Assembly (NCBI GenBank): GCA_025526995.1
Contig: JAHLKG010000007.1
Location: forward strand, 248,001 to 312,000
DNA: 64,000 nt
Direction: 5' to 3'
Source: Powellomyces hirtus
Taxonomy: Eukaryota; Chytridiomycota; Chytridiomycetes; Spizellomycetales; Powellomycetaceae
Part shown: positions 58,556 to 64,000 of the stretch, in pieces
How the letters are laid out: every line of letters begins with the position of its first letter
Numbering within the stretch: the first letter of the stretch is position 1
Notes under the pieces: generated by a model
Databases searched by the model: none
The model's input: the letters and a program-made list of their open reading frames with translations, nothing else
What the model was told of the DNA's origin: nothing
Made by a program: the position numbers and the translations under genes

Positions 58556-60138
58556 CTATACTACCAAAACGCGGTCGCTGGGGTTCGCAGGCGTGGGAGC
58601 CGAAGGGACTAAGATAGCCTCAACCCAAGGACGTCTTTTGGGAGCTGGCTTTGAGGTAGACGTCGTGGATGGGGAGCAGTACTCGTCATAGAACCGCACA
58701 ACGTTAGGATGCGCGGCTAACGTACGGTCCACCTGAGGGCGTTTGGTTAGTAGAAGAGCTTGGGCCTCTTCCGGCGTCAGTTCGTATCGGTAAAGCAGCC
58801 AGCAGAGCGCGATGGTTGCGCTGCGACCGCGGCCGGCCTGGCGAGATGGTGAGGAAGGAGTCAGCGATGCAGTTGGAAGAACACAATGAGTAAAGTGACG
58901 GCTTTTCGACTGAGATTCCTCAAGCCAAACCTTGCAATGGATGTATACACTCAAGGGTTGCGGTAACGGTTTTTGCTGGTCCGCAGTTGGGACCAGCTTT
59001 GCGGTAAGGTGCTGGTCCGCTAGTTTCTCGATCCACTGTTTGGTGCCGATCACAAGAAGAAGAAGAAAACGCTATGAGAACGGTTTCCAAGAAACCCGTC
59101 CAATGACATGATCAGCACCTGCACGCCATTCACAATGGTTTCGAATTCAGGGACTGCACGGAAAGGAGAAGGGGCGGATTGTTAGGAGATTGGTCAGATT
59201 TTGTCAATACAACAGGACCAGAACGTACCTGTGTAGTCGCGAGTTTTCAGCCGAAGGTAAGGGACGTTGAGTGATCTGCACAACTGGGCTTCGCCTGGGT
59301 GTTCTATGCAAAGAAGACAGGAGTGAGCTCCAGGGCGGCGACGCTCATCCGCAGCGGGTCCGTCTCCTACCAGCACACATATTTATTACACCGCCAAGTT
59401 GCTCCTACCAAGAACGGAACACATGGAAGAATAATGGCATTGAGAACGCGTGTGATTAAAGTTGCTGAGGACCGTATTGCAATCATGTTACCTGGTCGCG
59501 GAGGATTTTGATGATCCTTGGGTCTGGCAATGCGCCAAGAATGACGACCGGATCAATCCTTTTGAGTTTGCGAAAATGTTGGTTAACACTGGTTGCACAT
59601 GGTCGATGTACACCGCATCACTGTCAAAAGACTGGTCTACTGGCGGCACTGTCCTTCTAGGTTTTGCAAGTGTGGTCCCAGTTTCTTTGCGCGCTCCATA
59701 CTTCATTATTTCAACATATTGCATTGCCCCTGCTAATTCTCTGTGTTAATGGCAGAGACCTCTTTCTCACCTGTTGAACCACGTCCATTTCGACCACCGC
59801 TGGAAGTTGTTGACTGCGAGCTTGGTGAACGTGTACGAGACATCCCATCGCATCCTATGATTGACATGAATTCGAATCGCTGAAAGAGCCCAAAAGCAGA
59901 TCTTTCCCGTCGTCCGTCCTGCTTTGTTCAGCTAGCTAAAAGACACGTACTTGTCCCACAGTCCATCGAATTCTGGCTGGTCGTCCACCTCGAGGTTCAC
60001 CTGAACTGGTCCTGCGTTTTCAACACTTGTCGTGGCGGCTATTGCGGTGGGAAGCACCGGTGTGAGGGGTTGCTCGTTTCCAGGCCCCGCAGTTGCATCT
60101 GTTGGTAAACTTGTCGCTGGTGGTGAATGTGCTGTCAT
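58556..60138 (-). CDS. PTPMT1-like dual-specificity phosphatase (8 exons)
   Basis: Probable mitochondrial phosphatidylglycerophosphate phosphatase of cardiolipin synthesis, by similarity to PTPMT1. Exons 60138-59951, 59854-59771, 59588-59492, 59404-59371, 59303-59229, 59153-59119, 59035-58931 and 58837-58556 give 299 residues. Diagnostic features are RIDPVVILGALP near the start of the domain, GGVINMCAEHPGEAQ, and the catalytic loop VYIHCK|AGRGRSATI (C-x5-R, interrupted by an intron after HCK). LLLTKRPQV follows in the expected position. The N-terminal ~65 residues are Ala/Thr/Pro-rich and not an obvious mitochondrial targeting signal. The family also includes plant and fungal phosphatidylinositol phosphatases, so the exact lipid is inferred. 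The C-terminal ~40 residues are a Pro/Ser extension not typical of the family. Confidence 0.88.
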
Positions 60139-60769
60139 TTTGTGAATGTGGCCAGAGACAAGTCTGCGAAATCGCGCATTGACGGGATAAGGAACCCTCT
60201 CCACGTCGCGTGTGTCACAAACTACGGTATCTCCCTAGAAGTGCTGGCTGTCATCCAAACTGTCATTAGGCAGAATAGCATTGATTGTGCGTGCAACGAA
60301 CGTAGTCGTGGTCCATCTTTTTATTTGTCTCTCGTTCTTGGTCCATCGATCATATCTCAAATTGGCGCATTTCAATGATGCCATGAACAACCAGAACGAC
60401 CTGTCCCTCGGCCAGACACTAAGCAAATCCAATGAAGCTGATTTCCCTTTTGGCATCACAAAACATACGACTGGGTCATTTTCGAAGTTGCCTTCCGCAC
60501 GCGAATTTCGTGACCTTTGTTGGGTGGGATCACTTGGCTGTCAGATGACACGTTTGGAATACTGCGGGATTTTGGCCCAATGCATTTGGCTATGAACATC
60601 AGCCATCATCATCATCATCATGATGAGCAAGAAGGATGAAGAACATGATGGAGCATAAAGAATGCGTTGGTTATGCACAACGAGATATCGAGTACCGTAG
60701 TATTATTTATTCCTCATCATTATTACTAGAGAGAGCATTTTGCGAAAATGCGTTGATTTGGCTGTGACG

Positions 60770-60848
60770 TGCGCTCTTTACGCGGTTGGCCATCCGTCCC
60801 TTCCATTACAAGTGTTCCATCTCACACTTGACCTCAACCCTTGCACGC
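60770..60848 (+). promoter_or_regulatory. Two metal-response-element-like motifs
   Basis: TGCGCTC at 60770-60776 and TGCACGC at 60842-60848 both fit the metazoan MRE core TGCRCNC and lie just upstream of the TATA box of a metallothionein gene. Function in this organism is inferred. Confidence 0.35.
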
Positions 60849-60876
60849 GTCCCTTCCCCACACTGTCCAAAAAGGC

Positions 60877-60883
60877 TATAAAA
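60877..60883 (+). promoter_or_regulatory. TATA box of the metallothionein gene
   Basis: TATAAAA, 121 nt upstream of the start codon; the intervening leader is C/A-rich, as in strongly expressed fungal genes. Confidence 0.65.
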
Positions 60884-60997
60884 GGAGCGTGGGGTTGCGT
60901 CTCTCCCGTCTCTCAGAACACACAACACATACCTGAACAAAAACACATTCCCACATCCCGTCTCTCATCTCTACATCTCAAACAACACATACCTACA

Positions 60998-61355
60998 ATG
61001 TCTGCATCGACCCAGGAAGAGCTCGGAGTCTGTGGCTGCGGTGTCGGATGCGGATGTGACGGCGCCCATGGCTCCGCATGTACCTGCAATTCGGCCGACG
61101 TCAAGGCACAGGCTGACGCTGCCAGGGAAAAGACCGGATGCACCTGCGGATCGGGCTGCGTCTGTCCCGCCCAGCACGACAAGTATGCGTTCCATTAATG
61201 TTTCTAGTCTCTATTTTTTTTTTTAAGGTTGTGCTGACATTGTCTACTTTCGTCTATCAAGATGCCAGTGCGGTGAGAAGGAACGCACCGCTGCCAAGCA
61301 TGAGTGCTCATGCGGCAGTAGCTGCAAATGCCCCGCCGGAGGCTGCAAGTGTTGA
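60998..61355 (+). CDS. Metallothionein (2 exons)
   Basis: Small cytosolic protein that binds and buffers Cu, Zn or Cd through Cys thiolates. Exons 60998-61182 and 61262-61355 give 92 residues with 18 Cys, all in C-x-C pairs: CGCGVGCGC, CTC, CTCGSGCVC, KCQC, ECSC, SCKC and GCKC. A Cys-free polar linker (NSADVKAQADAAREKTG) separates two clusters, suggesting two metal-binding domains. Acceptor is TCAAG. Strong TATA box and MRE-like motifs upstream fit metal-inducible expression. No aromatic residue except one His-containing region at the exon join. Identification by composition and Cys pattern is firm; the preferred metal is not known. Confidence 0.9.
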
Positions 61356-61798
61356 ACAACAACTCGTCGCGCTCACCACCACATCACTAGTACCATGAGC
61401 CTTTTCGCTATTCTCCTCCTCGACTGAGCATACCCGCACGCACGCAAGAATCCCGCCACGCGACCCACCCGCTTTGCAAGGCCTGTCTTGTTGTTTCCTC
61501 CTTGCCCGTTCTGTAGTCGGCGAGGAGTTTATGGTAGATTCCTTCCATATCCCTAAACCTGTTTGGCTTGAGTGATGTGCAATTTGCACACATGTCTTAT
61601 GTATGATGTTCTTCTGGTCGCGGGCGTATGCAATATAGCAAAATGTCCATCAGAAACTTCTAAATGTTGATGTAAAATTCTTCACATGTCATGCTTGGCC
61701 GCGTGACGAAATCAAACCAACCCGGGTGTCAACAACACCTGCCGGTAATACGCGCAGCCCCGAATTTCGCGAGATTTGTACTGTACCCTATCGACAAC
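61356..61798. other. Intergenic between metallothionein and KDSR
   Basis: Short tandem gene spacing on the plus strand; no additional feature seen. Confidence 0.6.
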
Positions 61799-63150
61799 AT
61801 GGATTCCCAACAGACCGTCGTGCTGTCCATCCTATTCGGGAGCTGCATTCTGCTGATCCTCACACCCATGGTCTTCAAAAAGAGGACAAAATGGACCTTT
61901 GACGCCCATAACAAGGTAACGGGGGGCATTGGAATGTCATATGTCACAATTCGACCCGCGATGTTGGCGAGCTCACCCTTCTGTGTTTTACCCACCAGCA
62001 CGTGTACATAACAGGCGGCTCGCAGGGGACGGGTTTGGCGCTGGCAAAACGACTTGCACGGCAGGGAGCGCATGTGACGATTGTTGCGCGATCGGTGTCT
62101 AAACTCGAGAGCGCCACCGTGGAGATCGCTGGTTGCGTAGCGTCAGGCAGCGGAAATGAACAGCTTGTAAAGTACCAAAGCGCTGACCTGCGTAACGCGA
62201 AGGAGGCCGCTCGAGCGTTGGCGGATGCTGAAAAGGCGATGGGGAAGAAAGTGGACTATGTGTTCCTGTGTGCAGGTAAATGGTCGGAACCTTGTCCGAT
62301 GCCACCAAGGCTTGTCGAGTGTGCAGCAAGGGAGCAAACAATATACCAACGCAAATTCGCTGGGTTGAATGTGTTTTCGCAGGTGGTGCGAAACCTGGAC
62401 TGTTCGCGGAGCAAACCGCCGAAGACCTGCAACAGGAAATGGAGAAGGACTACCTCACGGCGGCCTTCACTGCTCACGCGGCGGTGCAGTCGTTCCTGAA
62501 GCATCCACACCCCGCAGCATGCCGGCTGGTGTTTGTGTCGTCCATCTGCGGAATCATGGGTCTGACCGGGTATGCCGGTTACGCGGCGGCCAAGTTTGCC
62601 GTGCGTGGACTGGCCGAGTCTCTCCGCATGGAGCTGTTGATGTATGGGATCCGCGTTCACATATTTTTCCCGGGAACCATCTACTCCCCTGGTTTTGAGG
62701 AAGAGAACAAGACCAAGCCAGCCATCACCAAACTTCTGGAGGAGTCTGACGAAGGCGTCACTCCAGACAAGGCGGCCGAGATCCTCGTCAGGGGAATCGA
62801 ACGTGAAGAATATGCAATTGCCTGCGACCTTACCGGAAATCTGATACGAAGTCTGAGCAAAGGTACGTTTGGCTCCATCATGTCTTCTGCTCGAACTGAG
62901 CGTGGCCTCTTTGTGCACACACCCGTATCGCAGCCAGCATTGCTTGCTTGGTCTTGCATATGATACAGCGCTTAGAACCCCGAGCGCAATGCTGACCCCT
63001 TGCACCTCTTTAGGAGCCACGCCGGCGAACCGAACCATCCTTGATGGCTTGTACGCATGCGTTGGATGGTTTGCTCTGTCTATATGGCGTAGAAACGCTG
63101 ACAAGGTCATGGTTGGTGAGCGCCACCGCATGGCTGCAGCGCGCAAGTAG
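61799..63150 (+). CDS. TSC10: 3-ketodihydrosphingosine reductase (TSC10/KDSR), 4 exons
   Basis: Second step of sphingolipid synthesis: NADPH-dependent reduction of 3-ketosphinganine to sphinganine at the ER. Exons 61799-61915, 61999-62275, 62383-62862 and 63014-63150 give 336 residues, the usual size. An N-terminal membrane helix (VVLSILFGSCILLILTPMVF) is followed by a short-chain dehydrogenase fold: TGGSQGTG nucleotide-binding loop with VARS after the second strand, CAGGAKPG, catalytic SSICGIMG and YAGYAAAKFAVRG (Tyr-x3-Lys), then RVHIFFPGTIYSPGFEEE, which is characteristic of KDSR. The C-terminus has a hydrophobic stretch (LDGLYACVGWFALSIWRR). The start is the first ATG before the membrane helix. 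Confident assignment; symbol from the yeast orthologue. Confidence 0.92.
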
Positions 63151-63687
63151 AATGTTCCCCGCACAATCCCAAATATGTACTTGGACACACTAGCTGTATC
63201 GTAAATCATCACGTTCTAGATGTATGGAAACTCTTTTTCTCTTTGTGAAATGGAAACGTGTCACTGGTGAGATGTACACGTCAGACGGGACGCGCCAAGA
63301 CTGCCCATGACATGTAGACCGACAGCCACACCTCATACAAGACTCTTGACAAAACGGAAAACCAAATTCTGAATAACAAAAACGCAACCGACTTCTATCA
63401 GCATTCCATCCAGCTTTGGAAAGCTCTTCTACTGCTTCTTTGTCTTGAGACTCGTTACTGCTCTCAAAGTCCATTTATCGTAGCTGCGTCATTCGGAGCC
63501 ACCTTGCATCGTCACTTCTCCTCATTCTTGTCTCTGTTCTACTTCCTGTGACTACCGCCTCGTATCGACTATTTGGAGAACAGCTCGCAAGCTTCCCCGA
63601 CGGACCTTAACACTCTGTTTGATCAGCCTGCTTGCGAATTTGTGTGAACCAGTAGTCTTAGACCCTTCACTCTGCGAGCCGGAACAA
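63151..63687. other. Intergenic before the edge gene
   Basis: A minus-strand frame at 63190-63474 starts with ATG and has several Cys, but has no partner exon and no family signal, so it is not called. The frame of the plus-strand gene is open from 63619. Confidence 0.5.
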
Positions 63688-64000
63688 ATGTCCGCGCCAA
63701 AGATGCAGCTCCTGTTTGCGCTGTCGCATGTTGCCATGCGCAGCGACGAGTTGAACCCGTCCATGGGGTTCCTGTGTCTTGTTGAACAGGTATGGGGAAT
63801 GAGGTGAATGGCTGGGAGCTGCCTTTGTAGTTCCGTGCCAAGAGGACGGCGGTGATGTCAGTCGCTCACTGACGCGCGCCGGTGGTTCTTGTTTTCTTGA
63901 TTGTGATGTACAGGAAGGCATCGGAGTCCTGCTGTCTTGGATACCAAAAAGCAAGATTCCTCGCGCCGAGCTGGATGTATATGCAGATGTGGTGGCCAAG
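63688..64000 (+). CDS. 5' end of a GYP7/TBC1D15-like RabGAP (partial, runs off the window)
   Basis: Exons 63688-63789 and 63914 onward join in phase; the second runs past the window edge. The 63 visible residues (MQLLFALSHVAMRSDELNPS, GFLCLVEQ, then GVLLSWIPKSKIP..ELDVYADVV) resemble the N-terminal Rab-binding region of GYP7-like TBC proteins, where a short LLFSKS..V segment is followed by G-x-L-x-L-V and LLLAWVPES..Y. If so, it would stimulate GTP hydrolysis by a Rab such as Ypt7 in vacuole/endosome traffic. The TBC domain itself is outside the window. The frame is open upstream to 63619 but the ATG at 63688 is the first. Assignment is tentative. Confidence 0.5.

Larger units (their letters stand above)
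60139..60997. other. Upstream regions of PTPMT1-like gene and metallothionein
   Basis: Divergent intergenic DNA with a short CAT/ATG repeat near 60602-60625. Metallothionein promoter elements are listed separately. No extra gene seen. Confidence 0.55.

Noticed and set aside
63190..63474. 94-codon minus-strand frame with six Cys
   Set aside because: No partner exon, no signal peptide and no family match; too little support for a gene.
1..64000. CRISPR arrays, operons, rRNA or tRNA genes, intact transposases
   Set aside because: None seen. The tandem repeats present lack spacer structure, and genes are intron-containing and eukaryotic.

Overview
The window looks like nuclear DNA of an early-diverging fungus, most plausibly a chytrid-like (zoosporic) lineage. 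Genes are split by short spliceosomal introns (mostly about 60-75 nt, GTRNGT donors, CTAAC-like branch points, CAG/TAG and sometimes AAG acceptors). The gene set mixes fungal families (DUF4246, a Thr-rich secreted protein, GH16, a GYP7-like RabGAP) with genes that Dikarya often lack (METTL3-type m6A methylase, SARAF, a receptor-type adenylyl cyclase with a Cache-like ectodomain). The lineage is an inference; no rRNA or other marker gene is present. Exon structures were worked out by hand from splice sites, reading phase and family motifs.

Layout. 0.3-12.7 kb, minus strand: Pumilio, a long unrecognised low-complexity protein, and the CCR4-NOT E3 ligase Not4. 14.5-22.7 kb, plus strand: a PIAS/Siz SUMO ligase and an ABCC transporter. 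23.2-28.1 kb, minus strand: a secreted GH16 glucanase and a DUF4246 protein. 28.5-30.3 kb: two weak small genes. 30.7-38 kb, plus strand: a 1,345-residue secreted repeat protein and a 13-exon gene I do not recognise. 38.3-40.9 kb, minus strand: METTL3/IME4. 41-45 kb: repeat-rich, with two weak small genes. 45.3-48.8 kb, minus strand: receptor adenylyl cyclase containing a 5-nt microexon. 48.8-52.5 kb: a repeat region with an RPB1 fragment and a 104-bp tandem array. 52.6-55.3 kb: a divergent pair, SARAF (minus) and a membrane-anchored PUB-domain protein (plus). 55.3-58.5 kb: minisatellites. 58.6-60.1 kb, minus strand: PTPMT1-like phosphatase. 61-64 kb, plus strand: metallothionein, 3-ketodihydrosphingosine reductase, and the 5' end of a GYP7-like RabGAP cut by the window edge.

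Functional themes. Three genes act on mRNA fate: Pumilio and Not4 (PUF proteins commonly recruit CCR4-NOT) and METTL3. SARAF and the PUB-domain protein share one short promoter and may both act at the ER membrane. The adenylyl cyclase would turn an extracellular ligand directly into cAMP. The most unusual items are the membrane-anchored PUB protein, the cyclase microexon, the secreted Thr/Ala repeat protein with two Cys modules, the hairpin at the Not4 stop codon, and the 13-exon orphan gene.
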